A stretch of DNA of 64,000 bases. Origin: Heterocephalus glaber (taxonomy: Eukaryota > Chordata > Mammalia > Rodentia > Bathyergidae). Positions 22,881 to 35,700 of this stretch are shown piece after piece. Location: NCBI RefSeq assembly GCF_000247695.1, contig NW_004624795.1:11968747-12032746 (forward strand). The letters run 5' to 3'. Numbering within the stretch: the stretch's first letter is position 1; every line of letters begins with the position of its first letter. The notes beneath the pieces are model-generated. The model was given only the letters and a program-made list of their open reading frames with translations. It had not been told where the DNA came from and did not search any database. Both the position numbers and the translations under genes were made by a program.

Positions 22881-23389
22881 ATTTTCATATGTTGTACCAA
22901 CTTTGCATTCCTGAAAAACACTCCACCTGGTCATGGTGTATAATCCCTCTTACAGGATGCTGGATTCAGTTTTCTAGTATTTTGTAGAGAACTTTTGTGC
23001 CTAAATTTACTGAAACAGTATCGTAATGTTTGTGTCCAAGCAATCCTTATTTTACTTAATGGCCCCACGTACAAGAACAATGGGTTGGCGGCTCACACAT
23101 GCCAAAGAGAAGCACAAAGTGCTCCCTTTAAATGAACAGGTGAGAAAACGTGGTATATACAGGGCTTGGCAGCCTCAACGGTAGGGCGGAGGACGTAGCC
23201 TCCACAGACGGGGGAGGGACACTGCAATTAAGTTGCCACCAAGGTGTTCAGGACAAGGACAGCAAAGAAGCGACCAGCTGTGTGAGTGATGTGGATGGGG
23301 TTGGAGAGCTAGGGGCTCACACAATGGGATAAAGGTCCCACGGATACTGACTGGTCAAGTTGGGAACAGGGTCCCTCTTTTTCTCTTTT

Positions 23390-23517
23390 TTTTAAGTTTT
23401 TGTGAGACAGGGCCTTGCTATGTGGACCAGGCTGGCCTCAGATTCCCGGACTTGGTCGTCCTGCCTCAGCCTCCCAACTGGATGGGAGTACAGGCATGCG
23501 CCACCACGCCCAGCTCT
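23390..23517 (-). repeat. B1-type SINE
   Basis: GCATGCGCCACCACGCCCAG end. Confidence 0.85.
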
Positions 23518-23719
23518 ACTCATTTTATGCAGAGTTAAAGCAGCTTAGAGCATAACAAGGAGGAGATGCACTGAAGATGGGCCAGACTGAGGCACGGGCA
23601 GAACAGCGGTCAGGGGTCTGCGGACAGCGGTAGCAGAGCAGGAATGGGAGGCAGGTGCCCTAGCTGCTTCTAGTCAAGGCCAGGACAGAGCCACTTTAGA
23701 CAGCCACCAGCACCTCAAG

Positions 23720-24085
23720 TTACACTACGTCCCCCACCCCCCACACACACAAGATTTGGACCTTTGCTGACCCCCAAAGGCCACGCACTGAGGCTTGGTC
23801 CCCAGCTGATGGTGCTCGTGGGAGCAGTGGATCTGTCAGAGGTAGGGCCTCCCGGCAGGAAGTTAGTCCCTAAGGGGCCCCTTGACAGCACAAGGGCACT
23901 TGGCCCTTTCCTTTGCCTCCTCATGTGATCTCTCCTCCACCATGCACTGCCTGTGAGCCCAAAGCCTCGGGCCCAGGCAGGCCTAGACTGAACCTTCTGA
24001 AACCAGAAGCCTAAAGAAATTCTCCCTCCTTTAAGCTGTTACCTCAGGTGTTTTGTCACAGCAGTGGAAAGCTGACATGCTCTCC
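23720..24085 (+). mobile_element. MaLR-type LTR relic
   Basis: AGGCTTGGTCCCCAGCTGAT, CTGAACCTTCTGAAACC and TCAGGTGTTTTGTCACAGCA are typical of MaLR LTRs in this order. Confidence 0.6.
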
Positions 24086-24299
24086 ACTGGTTGGGTGGTT
24101 TTGGGCAAGTTATCGACACTGGGTTGAGGAGAGTTGGATGACGTCTTGCCTTCAGCCCACAGAATACTCCTACACTGAGAGATGACCTCTGAGAACTATC
24201 TTTTTCACCTAGAGCAGCGCTTCTGGAACACCAGTCAGGAGCAGTGGGGCAAAGATTAGGACCTGGCATTTTTCTTAACAATCAGTGCTGGAAATTGTT

Positions 24300-24462
24300 G
24301 AAACACGCCCGGTGCGCATGCTAGGCAAGCTTGCTATCACTTAGCTATACCTCCGACCACCTAAAGTTTAAGATAGGCTGTTGCTAAGTTGCCAAGCTGG
24401 ATCATGAGATCTTCCTGCCCCGACCTTCCAAGCAGCTAGGATGCTGGGCCTGCACGCTGTGC
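24300..24462 (-). repeat. B1-dID SINE, decayed
   Basis: ID-like TTAGCTATACCTCCGACCAC followed by B1 TTGCTAAGTTGCCAAGCTGG. Confidence 0.55.
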
Positions 24463-24714
24463 CTGGGCCCTGCCGTGGACTTCAGGCCAGTACCTTCATT
24501 TTCACCCCCTCTCACTCCAGGGCATATAATACTGCTTAGTGCTTCTGAAAGGAAATCCCTGACTTCAACGAACAAGAAACACACGTACATCTTACATGGG
24601 CATCAGAACACCTGATGTATGTAAATGAAACACAAGTTTCACCAAGCAAACTGAAAGGCACTGGGTGAGATGCACTTGCCTTCCCAATTAGGAGGTTATT
24701 TTTAACAAAGCTGC

Positions 24715-24805
24715 GCCCGGGGATTTAGCTCAGTGGTTCCACCACCTGCCTCAAAAGTACCAAGTCCCGAGTTTGATCCCCGGTAAAAAAACAAAACAAA
24801 ACAAA
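24715..24805 (+). repeat. ID-type SINE
   Basis: GGGGATTTAGCTCAGTGGTT; flanks AACAAAGCTG on both sides. Confidence 0.88.
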
Positions 24806-24919
24806 GCTGGTCAAGAACTGTAGACTGATTTCATCACCTTTTTCGAAGATTCTGCGTAAACTGCTGTAACCTGAAAACACACCCTGAAGGCAACACTTCT
24901 TTGCAATCTATCTTTGCTT

Positions 24920-25175
24920 TGTTTTTTTGTTTGAGATAGGGTTTTACTATGTAGTTTAGGCTGCCCTTGAACTCATTATGTAGCCCAGATTGGCCTTGAA
25001 CTCTCAGCGATCCTCCTGCCACAGCCTCCCAAGTGCTGGGATTACAGGTGTGCACAACCATACCCTGCCAAGCTGTTTATTTTTTGAGACAGGCTCTTAC
25101 TATCTGAGGTTGGCCTCAAACTCATGACCCTCCTGGTCAGCTGAGGTTATAGGTATGTGCTAGCACACCCAGTTT
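24920..25175 (-). repeat. Two B1-type SINEs in tandem (24920-25070; 25078-25175)
   Basis: The first has the internal duplication; the second is truncated. Confidence 0.8.
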
Positions 25176-25264
25176 GACTACTATCTGAATTTGTTTTTCA
25201 AACCCTGGAAGAAAAGTATGGCCCAAAGAAACTCTCTGCCAAGATCGAACTCATTTCTTAGTTG

Positions 25265-25455
25265 GTGTATGAGAGTGGGAGTACTGGAGGCTGAACCGAG
25301 GCCTTGGCACTGAGTTAGATCACTAGTCCTTTCATAATTTTTAATGTTGAAACAGGGTCCCATTAAGTTGCCTGGGCTGGGCTGAAACTCACAACCCTCC
25401 TGGCTCAGAACCCCAGAGTGCAGGGATTACAGGTGTGTGTCAGCACACCCCGCTC
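25265..25455 (-). repeat. B1-dID SINE, decayed
   Basis: ACTGGAGGCTGAACCGAGGC half joined to AACAGGGTCCCATTAAGTTG. Confidence 0.6.
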
Positions 25456-25517
25456 CTAATCTCTTTTTGGAGAGTACTTCGCATTTAAATCAATACCTAC
25501 ACATTGCTTTTTGCAGC

Positions 25518-25592
25518 ACTGTGGATCGAACCCAGGGAGATCCACATGTACAATGGGCAAAACCCCTACCACGGAGCCACATCCCCACCACA
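25518..25592 (-). repeat. ID-type SINE, old
   Basis: CACTGTGGATCGAACCCAGG to GGAGCCACATCCCC. Confidence 0.6.
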
Positions 25593-25776
25593 GCTGCACA
25601 CTATGATCCACACCCATGTTGTGTCAATTAAAATCGGAAGGCATCTTCATTCGGCCAAGGACTCCCGATCTGATGCGCTCCACTGGATCAGACTGTGAAG
25701 TCAGACTCTTCTGCCACAGCAAACCTACTTGCTTGGAAAAATGACAACCTCTTGGATTACTGTAAACCAAGACAGC

Positions 25777-25862
25777 CGGGGAGGGATTTAGCTCAGTAGT
25801 TCCGCCACCTGCCTCGAAAGCGCAAGGTCCCCAGTTCGATCCCCAGGACACACACAAAAAAA
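25777..25862 (+). repeat. ID-type SINE
   Basis: GGGATTTAGCTCAGTAGTTC; lies just past the COIL poly(A) region. Confidence 0.88.
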
Positions 25863-25914
25863 ACACCAAGTCAACAGTTTGCAATACTCAACTAAACATG
25901 ATGGCTCAGCATGG

Positions 25915-26743
25915 ATATTAAGTTCAATATGACTTTATTTAGAGATCTGCAAAGCTGAAGGAGGGATCTGATCTTTTGTTAAAGCAATTTTCACATCATA
26001 TATTTAGCCATTTTGGTCTCTGAGTAACAGAAGAGGCAATTTCTCTTCCAAATCCTCACTCCGGCACACTGAGCCAGGCTCTTGGCTCAAGATAAACCAC
26101 TCCCTGCTCACGGGGGGCACGGCGAATCTTCTCCCCGGGGTGCACCACCCGCTCTCCTCCCAACACACACAAGGTACTGTTTTCACTGCTCCACACAGGT
26201 CCCTGAGAATCCTTAATTTTTAAGTGGAGAAAAACATGAAAGGATTCCTTAATTCATTGCTGGCAACAAATCCAACTGGTTGTTAATTCTTGGCAACTGC
26301 AAGTATAAAATACTTGAAATTTATAAGATGTTCCACATTTAATGGAACTCAAATGTTAAAAAATTAGGTGAAGCAACATGTTTTAATTTTTTAAAAATGT
26401 TACTTGATAAAATTTACTGAGACAAGATATGCAGCCTGTTCTTGTACTTAGTATTACAAACTGATGACCAATACTTCAATGGTCAAAAAAACAAAGAAAC
26501 CAAAGATAAAACAATGCCTGGGGGAAATGTTATGTTTTAAATTTTGTTAACTGAAGTTAATCTGAAGGAAAAAATGGTCTACAAACCAACACCCAATTTT
26601 AAATGATGAGGTAGATTTTTTTCCCTATACAGTAAAATGAAGATAACAAACAATACACACAACTTCTAAATCCTCTTAAAAATAAAAAACCTCACATTGC
26701 AGTCACTTTCACAGCAAGACATTTATAAGCCTCGGGGTGGAGG
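25915..26743 (-). other. COIL: COIL 3' UTR
   Basis: AT-rich sequence following the stop, free of SINEs, ending near the AATAAA at 25934-25939. The roughly 0.8-kb length is similar to what I recall for human COIL. The end point is approximate. Confidence 0.65.
25934..25939 (-). terminator. COIL poly(A) signal AATAAA
   Basis: TTTATT on the plus strand is AATAAA on the COIL strand, the only canonical hexamer seen between the stop and the next SINE. Confidence 0.65.
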
Positions 26744-26833
26744 TCATGCTCTGATAAGCTCAGTACTGGAGGTGTTACTTGGAGGTTCAATAATCAGTCT
26801 TGGATCAATCAACTCTCTCCAGAAAACAGTGAT
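26744..26833 (-). CDS. COIL: COIL exon 7 and stop
   Basis: [20 protein letters not shown] then TSSTELIRA and stop TGA at 26744-26746; acceptor TTCTTCAG. Confidence 0.93.
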   Translation of the reverse strand: MTVFWRELIDPRLIIEPPSNTSSTELIRA

Positions 26834-29800
26834 CTGAAGAAAAATACAAAATATTCGGTTTAAGCACTTCATTTTGAGGTCATACAGGTTTTTTTAATGT
26901 AGGTTTTAGTAAGTTACAAAATTTTAGGTTAGTCAAGTAAATTTCCATTTGTACAGAATAAAGAACTAAAATAATTTAGTACCATGAAATTGAGTTCAAT
27001 TAGAGTATAAGAACTCACCTAGAATGCAGCTATATTTTACATCAAACGTATTTCATCTTTCTTTGGTTTACAGCAGGGGTTATAGTGGCTGGAGAGCCCA
27101 AGTACTGTGGGAGGTTATAAGGCGCCAGAATTGGCCCTGTGGATCGGGGGCCTGCAGACCCCTGGGAGATGGAGGTGGCCCAAGTTGGCATCAACAGGTT
27201 ACTGAGGCTTTTTCCGCAGCTCTGTTCTTCCTGTTCTAAACTGCCTAAAAACGGAACTGCTACAACTCACGGAGAAAGTAAGGCACCCTTGGCCACATGG
27301 ATGGCTAATCGGCGCCATCTAGTGTCAAAAAGTCAATTACGAGCTTTCTCGTGTACTTCAGGCCTCTGTTTAAAGAACAGGGGACTGTCTCCAAAGTTTA
27401 CTTTCCAATCCAGTTTTCTAGGAATAATTTCAACAAAAAGTAGAGCTTATATTCGCAAATAAAATACAGGAGACTGGACCAAATGTGTCGAGCCTACCAA
27501 AAACCCTTAAAATGTACTTCTGGGATAAACCCCTAAGAGTGTCACCTACCTTTAAAAATGAAAGAAAGCATAGTCTGGTTAGGGTTTCTGAAAGTTTACA
27601 ACTCAAGACAAAATGTGAGTTCTCAATATCAAAATTTACAAAACAATTAACATCACATTCCAAGTACGAGCACCTTAACAGAGCATTTTCTTTCTTTTTT
27701 TTTTTTTTTTGGTANNNNNNNNNNNNNNNNNNNNNNNNNNNNNNNNNNNNNNNNNNNNNNNNNNNNNNNNNNNNNNNNNNNNNNNNNNNNNNNNNNNNNN
27801 NNNNNNNNNNNNNNAAAATGAATATTTAGAATCTGTGATCATGTCTGCTAGCTCTGTATTAGACTATATTAGCATATCTTCCTTGGATTCATCACTTTTT
27901 TTTTTTTTTGGTACCAGGAATCAAACTTAGGTCCTTGCGCTTTTGAGGCAGGTGGTGGAACCACTGAGCTAAATCTCCAGCCCAAGAGAGCATTTTCTTA
28001 AGAATAAATTTTTGGTACCAGTGATCGAACTTAGGTCCTTGCGCTTTTGAGGCAAGCGCTGGAACCACTGAGCTAAATCTCCAGCCCAAGAGAGCATTTT
28101 CTTAAGAATAAATTCTATTTACAAGCCAGCCATGGCTAGCAACTCTGGTAGTTTATCACCTGAAAAAAAGTCTAAACCATATACTGTACTTCCTAAAACA
28201 GCAATTTAAAGGACAGAATCATCCTTCTTTGCCATTCTTTACACTACCCCTGCTCTCACAAGTCAGAACTGCAGGGGTGCAGTCGCTGCAGGGCACACAA
28301 GGGAGACTTGAGGGCCATTCAGGGTCTGTTTCTTGATCTGAGTCTGGTTCTGTGTGTGTGATCGCCTGGGAAAACCTCAAACTATACACTCTATGCCCTT
28401 CTCCAAATGGTATATGCCAATGGAGTGCTGGGATTACAGGCATACCACCATGCCCTGCCTAACTATAATTTTAACTCTATAATTTTTAACTCTACCCCTG
28501 TGTTGTCTGGGCACCTTTCCACATAGCCTCTTTGGGGTCCCTGGTGGCACCCTGATTTGGCAGCTGGCACTTGTTACTGCTACTCCACAGGGAATACGAG
28601 ATGCCCCCAGGGCCTAGATCCTTGGCAGTTTATACACAGGGAGTCCAGGGAGCTGCAGGATCACCTTCCGTACCCCAGGTTATTCGGCAAAGGAGAATGC
28701 CGGACCAAGCAACATGGGAAGAGATTCGCACCTACCCTCCTCTCCTGCATCACAGCATACTCCACCACCTCGGTTCCATTTTCACTGTGATAAACCAAGT
28801 CAAATTTCCCAGGTTCCTTCACAGCTGAAACCAGAAGGGAAGGAGGAAAGGCAGTAAGTCATTTCTTATGCAGTGCATGGAGAATTTACATCACTGGGAA
28901 AATAGTCACAACAAACCCAACTGCTGTGAAGGCTGGAAAGCACAGAGCATTCAGTCACAGAAGGCTCTCAGAGAACCCTGTCCCAGCAACAGTGAGCTTC
29001 CTGGCCATTTATCAGAGACAACTTGTCGTTCAACAGAAAGAAAGGAGCTTGAACTGTCACTAGTACTCCCAGAAAAGAATGTGGAGCAACAAGATAATCC
29101 CCAAAGATAACTGTTTCAACAAGGACAGTGACATGAAAGGGTGCCCTCTCCTCAGAAACCACACACGCCTACTACCTGGAGCACACTCAGGTTTCAGCCT
29201 TGCCCACTAGTATGGGCTCAGAAAAATGACTGTGCAAGTTGAAACCACACCTGGCAGTCTTCATAATCCACAGGGAAAATTACGATTCTCTGACAAACTA
29301 AAAATTTGCCATCAAAATATTAAAAACTTTTACTGTATAAGGAAATTAAAAAACAGTAAAAGTATTTTCATGCTACATATTACTTCTCAGGATAGTTGGG
29401 ACAATGCTTGTGGTCTGGTTGTGAACCATACAATGCCAAGTGAGCACCTTTCCCACGCCTTGAGGAATCATCAGGTTTGGATCAGCTTCCGGCATTTTTA
29501 TCCTTTGAGCATCTAACATCATGAAACGGTTCTGAAAGTCTGGGTTTTTTTTCACTTTGTGGGCTCTTTGTGAAGATTTTAGCTGGTGTCACTTCTGGGA
29601 AAATTCGCAACCTCTTCATTTGAGCCACTGTCCTCAATTTTGTCAGGAAGTCATGGAACCAACAGCAATGGCAGCGTTCCCACCATTTGCTATTTCATCT
29701 GCAACTCCTTAAATTCCATTTGTTTTTTGATTTTTTTTTTTTTTTTGGTACCGGGGATCAAACTCGGATCCTTGCGCTTGCATAGCAGGCAGCAAAACCA

Positions 29801-32679
29801 CTGAGCTAAATCCCCAGCCCCTTAAATTCCATTTGTATGCACTTCCAATTGCCTTTTTGTTTCTCCACTGAGCTTTCACCTTTGTGGGATAATTCTCTAT
29901 TTCAGTTATCCGTTTGATGAAAATGTGCATTTACCATCTGGAGACAGGGAGGCAGCACACTCACCCAGCACACTGCTGCCTGCTCACAGATGCGAGATGC
30001 ACAGCGACAGATCCCTGCTGGACTTTGAAAGGAGAGACGGGAATGGTCAGCGATCACGATGCACTGCCTACTTGGGGCTCACTGCCTGCACTTATCAGTA
30101 CTTCATGTGGTTACAGTGAACACATCGGGATTGTTGGGGGACTGGTGCTATTGAAACCATGGCAACTAAAATTCACATTTATCAGAACCATGCGAAGCAA
30201 GGACTGCTTGTATTTCTCAGAGAGAGGCACTAAAGTCATTTATTTCACAGGGCCCAAAGGAAGAAACTGGATGTCACCACTGTCAATCACCTGACAAGCA
30301 GCGATTGGGTTGTCTGTGGAATTTGGCCATCAACAAACCTCTCTGTCCACCATTCCTAAAAATGAGGGCTTCTACAAATGAGACCATACTGGAAGAAAGC
30401 TGGAAAACCGGTGTAAATGCCTCTAATCATTTAATTCGTATCATGAAGGGACTTTGCTGAAAACTCTTTTCACTCATTTCTACTGAAATGGTCTATCTTT
30501 TACTATGTTACTAATCAAAAACAGAAACAATTAATTGCTTTAGAGTCTGCTGAATGAAAAGGGCTATCTTTGCTCTCGGGCTGGGGACCCCACAACATAT
30601 TCCAAGTTGAGCTCTCTGTAGTAAAAGCCCTTTTTTCCAGACTCTCAGAACCAGTAACTGGTGGCGGAAATCAGGGGTGACGCAGGGAGACACTAAGACA
30701 GCATGCGATTGGCTAGCACATGCGAGGCTCTGGGTTCAATCCCCAGCACCACCATACACAAATTAATCAAATAGTACATGAGAGTGTGTGTATGCGCACA
30801 TCAGTCTATCCTGACTGAACCACAAAAGAAGGTTCATTTATCGATGTTTTGAAATAGAGATGAGCAGGTCTTATTAAGAGTTCACTAAGCAGAGATGTGT
30901 TTTTTTTGTTTTGTTTTGTTTTGTATAAACTATACTCTTAATGTATTGTCCACAATTTCCAGTTTTGAGATTTTCTTTTTTTTTTTGTACCAGGGTCTTT
31001 GGATTGAGCTACATCTCCAGCCCATTTTTACTTTTTATTTTGAGGCAGGGTCTTGCTAAGTCACTGAGTTGCCCAGGCTGGGTTCAAATTTGGGATCCTC
31101 CTGCCTCAGCCTCCCAGAGTGCTGGGATTACAAGCATGTGCCACGACACTTGGCTGATGTGAAGTGGTTTTTCTCTTTGGTCTCCCTGTGGGTTTCAATT
31201 CTCGCTTCAGATCCTTGCTGGGTCCCAACGACCCACTTCCCTCCTCCTTCTCCTCTTCCTCACGTTGCTATACTCCAGCATCTGGACACCAAATCTTGGA
31301 CAGACTGTTTCTCTGCTGTTCACTACTCCACCATCTTCCTGAAAGTGTTTTTTGTTTGTCTGGTTTGGTTTTGAATTCCTTGAGACAGGGTCTCACTATG
31401 TAGCCCAGGCTGGCCTCACTCGAAGTGATCCTGTCGCAGCCTCTTCAGTGCTGGGATTACAGGCGTGCATCATCACACCCAACTTGAAGTAATTTTTTTT
31501 TCCTTGGTACGGGGGATCCAACTAGGGACCTTGTGCTTGCAAGGCAGGCGGTGGAACCACTGAGCTAAATCCCCGGCCCTGAAGTAATTTTTTAAAGTGA
31601 TCACAAATCAAACACTTTGCAGGGCAATCTAAGTGCAGAATCTTCCAAAGTTTTTACTGAATTCCTCCCAATCTTTTACAGATGACCTGCCCACATATAA
31701 TTTAATAGCACTTTTTCTGTAATGCTCTTGAGTCAGCCTTCAATTTTGGTTACCTAGAAATATTCCTTTTTGCAATCAATTTCACCAGCTTATATAATCT
31801 TTTATAAAAGAATGTAATTACAGTGATTAGAACAACTGGTCTGACAGCTTTGAGAACCAATCCAATACCACCACTTAGAAGACATTCACCCCAAGGAGCA
31901 GGAGCACACCCCGGGCTGCAGGGCGCTGACTGGCAGTGCAGAGCACCAATCAGAGACCAGACAGAGCAATGAAGAGAACGCCTCTGCCCAGGACTGTTCA
32001 GAACCCACTGGAAACATGAGGAGCCTACAGTTTTATTTGTCTCTAAAAGACTCACCAGGTAAGGATGACAGGATTTCTATATCTACTTGCTGGGTCTCTG
32101 GATTGTGGCTTAATAGTTTTCCTTCCTTTCAAAAATAAAAATCCACGTCAAATATCAGTATGTAAAACATTGTAAATACACTAAAAAAAACCACACTGAT
32201 TTGTAGACATTAAAATATTTAATACGGTAAATTTTATGTGATGTGAATTTTATCTCAATAAAAATGCTTGCTTAGCATTGGGTTTGATTCCCGGCACTGT
32301 TAAAAAATATATACAGGATGATAATAATAAAAAATTTCTGCCTGAGAGCTATTATTTTCCTTCAAAGTTTAAAGTCACGGAGGGATGGACATTCAAATAA
32401 GTTTGTGTATCTAAATTGTTTAGGAAAAAAATGACTAAAAATCAAGATCAGTCTAGGGGAATGGCATATACTTGGAATGCCAGCACCTGGGAGGCCAAGG
32501 CAGGAGGATCTTGAGGCTGAGGCCAGCCTGGGCTATAAAGTGGGTTCGAAGCCAGCCGAGACTGCAAAACAACACCCTGTCTCAAAAACAGAAAAGGACT
32601 CAGGCTCAGGGCTTGGAAGTAGCTCAGTGGCAGAGCACTTGCCTAGTTATGTGCAAGAGTCTGAGTTTGCTCCCTGGCA

Positions 32680-32715
<36 letters not shown>

Positions 32716-35700
32716 CACACATGCACACACGCACACAAAATCAAGTTCATCATTTTCATTCTGTATTCTTCCTAGGAAAAAAATATTGGGAGACTTTATG
32801 GTCATATTAACAAGTTTACACTTCGATAATGTTTCTTTGTTGTTTTTCGAAACAAGGTCTCACTATGTAGTCCAGGCTGGCCTTGAACTCATGGCGATCC
32901 TCCTGCCTCAGCCTCCCAAGGGCTGGGATTACTGGCGTGTGCCACCGTGCCGGGCTTGACAATGTTTTCATTTTCTACTTTATTATATTATTTCCTTAAA
33001 AAAACTATAACATCCACTAGTATTAAATATAACTTTAGTTTTATTATAGTGACAACTCAATTTTTAACAAAATTTCTTTGTATAGACAGCATCTCACTGT
33101 ATTGCCCAGGCTGGCCGTGAAATCCCTGGCTCAAGTGATCCTCCTCAGCCTCCCCAGAACTACAGGCACACATTACCATACCCAACTAACTTAATTACTT
33201 TTAAGTGAACAACCTTACCTTGTAGTCAGAGACATCAGGAGAATAATCAGATGTTAGTTCCAAAAGCTGAAAAAGAACAAAAAACCCCACGAGTGCGCCA
33301 GTCCTCTTACACTGCCCTGTTCCACGCTCTTCCCACCACCCCCAAGAAAACCCAAAGTGCCCAAGGTGTCTGAGCCCCCACTCCACCGTGAACCTGTGCG
33401 ACATTGCAATTCCAGGGAGAAGGGCTTTTCTAAACACGACATATTTAACATCACTTGCTAAGAGAGTCTACTTGGAAGGGGAGCCAACCATTTTCGGTGT
33501 AATTGTTGCTGTTTTAAAATATACCTTAAATGCAATCTTTTCTCCAACTTGTGGGGCAGCTGCTAACAGTGGTAACAGACTGTAGTCCTTCTTGGGTAGC
33601 TCTACTGGATTCTGAAAAACACCATCAGTCGTGTGACTTGGTGACTGGAGAGAAAACGGGAACGCGAGAGGGGAGTCCAGATGCGCGGTGGGCAGGGGAG
33701 CAGGGCGATGCATGAGAAATACTGACCTGGATGATAGTGGATGTGTTTGTCACGGTCTCGCTTAGCGGGATGATAGTGGATGTGTTTGTCACGGTCTCGC
33801 TTAGGGGCTGCTGCTTCTGACATTCAGGGTTTTTATTTAAGACACAGGACAGAGCGTGCCCTCGTCCTCGACCTCTGCCCCGCATGCCCCGACCCCTCAC
33901 CCCCTTCCAAGAAAGAAGGTCCTCTCCTCGGCCCCATCCTCTGCCGAAGCTGGTGGGGACAGACGTGCTGGGCAGAGGAACAGGAGCCTGTGTGCCGTCA
34001 CTCGACTCAGAAGGCTTCCATCCTGTGGCGCCTGGAGTCTGTGGCGAGGGCCCGGGCCCCGGACAACCCCTTCCTGCCAAGAGGCCAGCTGTCTTTAAGA
34101 AGATGACCCCGCGCTCCGGCGAGCGCTTGGATGCCACATTTTCATCAACCGAATCCAAACTGGAATCTGAACTAGCCGAGGACGAGGCCCTGGTGGTCTT
34201 GCCCTTGCCAGGGGCAAGGTTCAAGGCGGCTTTTGTGCGCGGTTTGTTTGCAGCTGTGTGTTTCGTAGAGGGCCTGCCCTTTGGTAACTCGGCTGACAGT
34301 TTCTCCAAGGAATTTGCAGCTTCCAGCGGGGCCTTGCCCAGAGGATCGCTGCTCGATTCATGAGAAGACTCTGACTCTGAGGAGGACGTGGAACTGTGCT
34401 TTGCACACACTCCTCCCCCGACTTTACTTTTGGCTTTGCCAATGCCGTATCCGGCAGAGCCTTTGAGGGGACTACAGTTCGGGATGCTCCATTCTTTTAC
34501 TGCCTGTGCTTTTGGAGACCTGCGATTCTTGGTCTGTTTCTTACACTCACGTTTCTCCTTCTGCAGTGACTTCCTTCTGGCCTCTCTGTCATCAACATCC
34601 ACCCTGTCACAAGTTACTTTGTTTTCTCGCTTGGTTTTTTTCCTCACGGGCTGGCCTGGCACAGCTTTTGGGTCCAGATGCGAGGCCTTCTCCTGACTGC
34701 TGCTGTTCTCTTGCCTCTTCCAGTGCTTCTTTGAGAATATGTAACCTAGCTCGGTTTCTTCATCTTCCTCCAACTTAGAAGGCCGCTTCTTGGCTTTTAC
34801 AGGTGAGAAATGAGTGCCGCCACCACTGCTGACTGGGACAGAAAGCTCAGGAATTGCACTCTCTTCTAACTTGACTCTGTCAAAATAGAGCAAATGCTAG
34901 AGTGAGCAAGTTCAAAAGCCTGGCTCCAGGATGAAGTTATCTATTGACTGAGATGACTCCACTAATGTCACTACCACCAGTCCAGGAGAAATGTCACATC
35001 CCCTAAGGACAAAAGACTCCTTTTGACGAAATGGTCTGTGTAGCATCACTTACAGTCAACTTTCACACGGTCAGTTTAATATCCCAAATATCAGCTGTGC
35101 CCCAAGCATTTTCTATACACGTTCTCTGATCTAAATACCATCCCAAAGTAGGTAGCTTTCATTTTACGGGCTACAAAATTACAGCTCACATGGGTAACTT
35201 CCCCAAGATTCACAGCTGGTAAGCAGCAAAAAGGCACCCAAATCTCAGTTTGTCTAACTGAAAGACTCACCATCTTTCCATTATACGTATGGCACCTCCT
35301 CTAAAAGGTGGCAATGCTAATCATCTGTTTTTTGTTTTGAATATGTGTTTCTTTTAAAATGAGATTTTATTTATTTTTTGTTTTGTTTTGTGAGACAGGT
35401 CTCACTACATAGTTAGGCTATGTAGTTCAGGCTGGCCTTGAACTTACTATGTAGCCCAGGCTGGCCTCAAATTCACAGTGATCCTCTTATCTCAGCCTCC
35501 CAAGTGCTGGGACTACAGGCATGTGCCACCATGCTTAGCTGAGATTTTATTTTTAATATGGCTAATTTTGGCAAACATGGACTCAACCTAGGGATCTCTT
35601 TACAGATAAGTGCTTAAGGAAAATGTGGATGATATATGTACTCATACATACATAATGGAATATTACTCAGCCATGAAGTCCTTCTGCCACTGTTATTAAT

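Larger units (their letters stand above)
22170..23030 (-). mobile_element. L1 ORF2 relic, antisense, broken by B1 and ID
   Basis: Segments 22195-22345, 22625-22745 and 22885-23010 resemble antisense L1 ORF2 or its 3' part (for example CTGGTCATGGTGTATAATCC). A B1 at 22352, an ID at 22541 and a B1 at 22765 sit inside. Confidence 0.6.
18130..25900. other. Intergenic spacer TRIM25-COIL
   Basis: No gene supported. It holds SINEs, MIRs, the duplicated 19701/20895 blocks, an LTR-like block, L1 ORF2 relics (22170-23030) and a MaLR-like LTR (23720-24085). Confidence 0.7.
26834..28735 (-). other. COIL intron 6
   Basis: AT-rich, with the 100-N gap and a 104-bp tandem duplication. 26840-27680 is otherwise unassigned. 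Confidence 0.8.
28825..32055 (-). other. COIL intron 5
   Basis: 29370-30450 is unrecognised complex sequence interrupted by a young ID. Around 29325-29363 is a short inverted repeat. SINEs occupy 30700-31582. Confidence 0.75.

Noticed and set aside
27485..27930. Reading frames crossing the 27715-27814 gap
   Set aside because: They exist only because N is read as X.
33625..33726. Extension of the COIL exon 2 frame past the donor
   Set aside because: A GTCAGT donor follows the codon for Q465 and exon 3 continues the conserved protein in phase; the extension has no family match.
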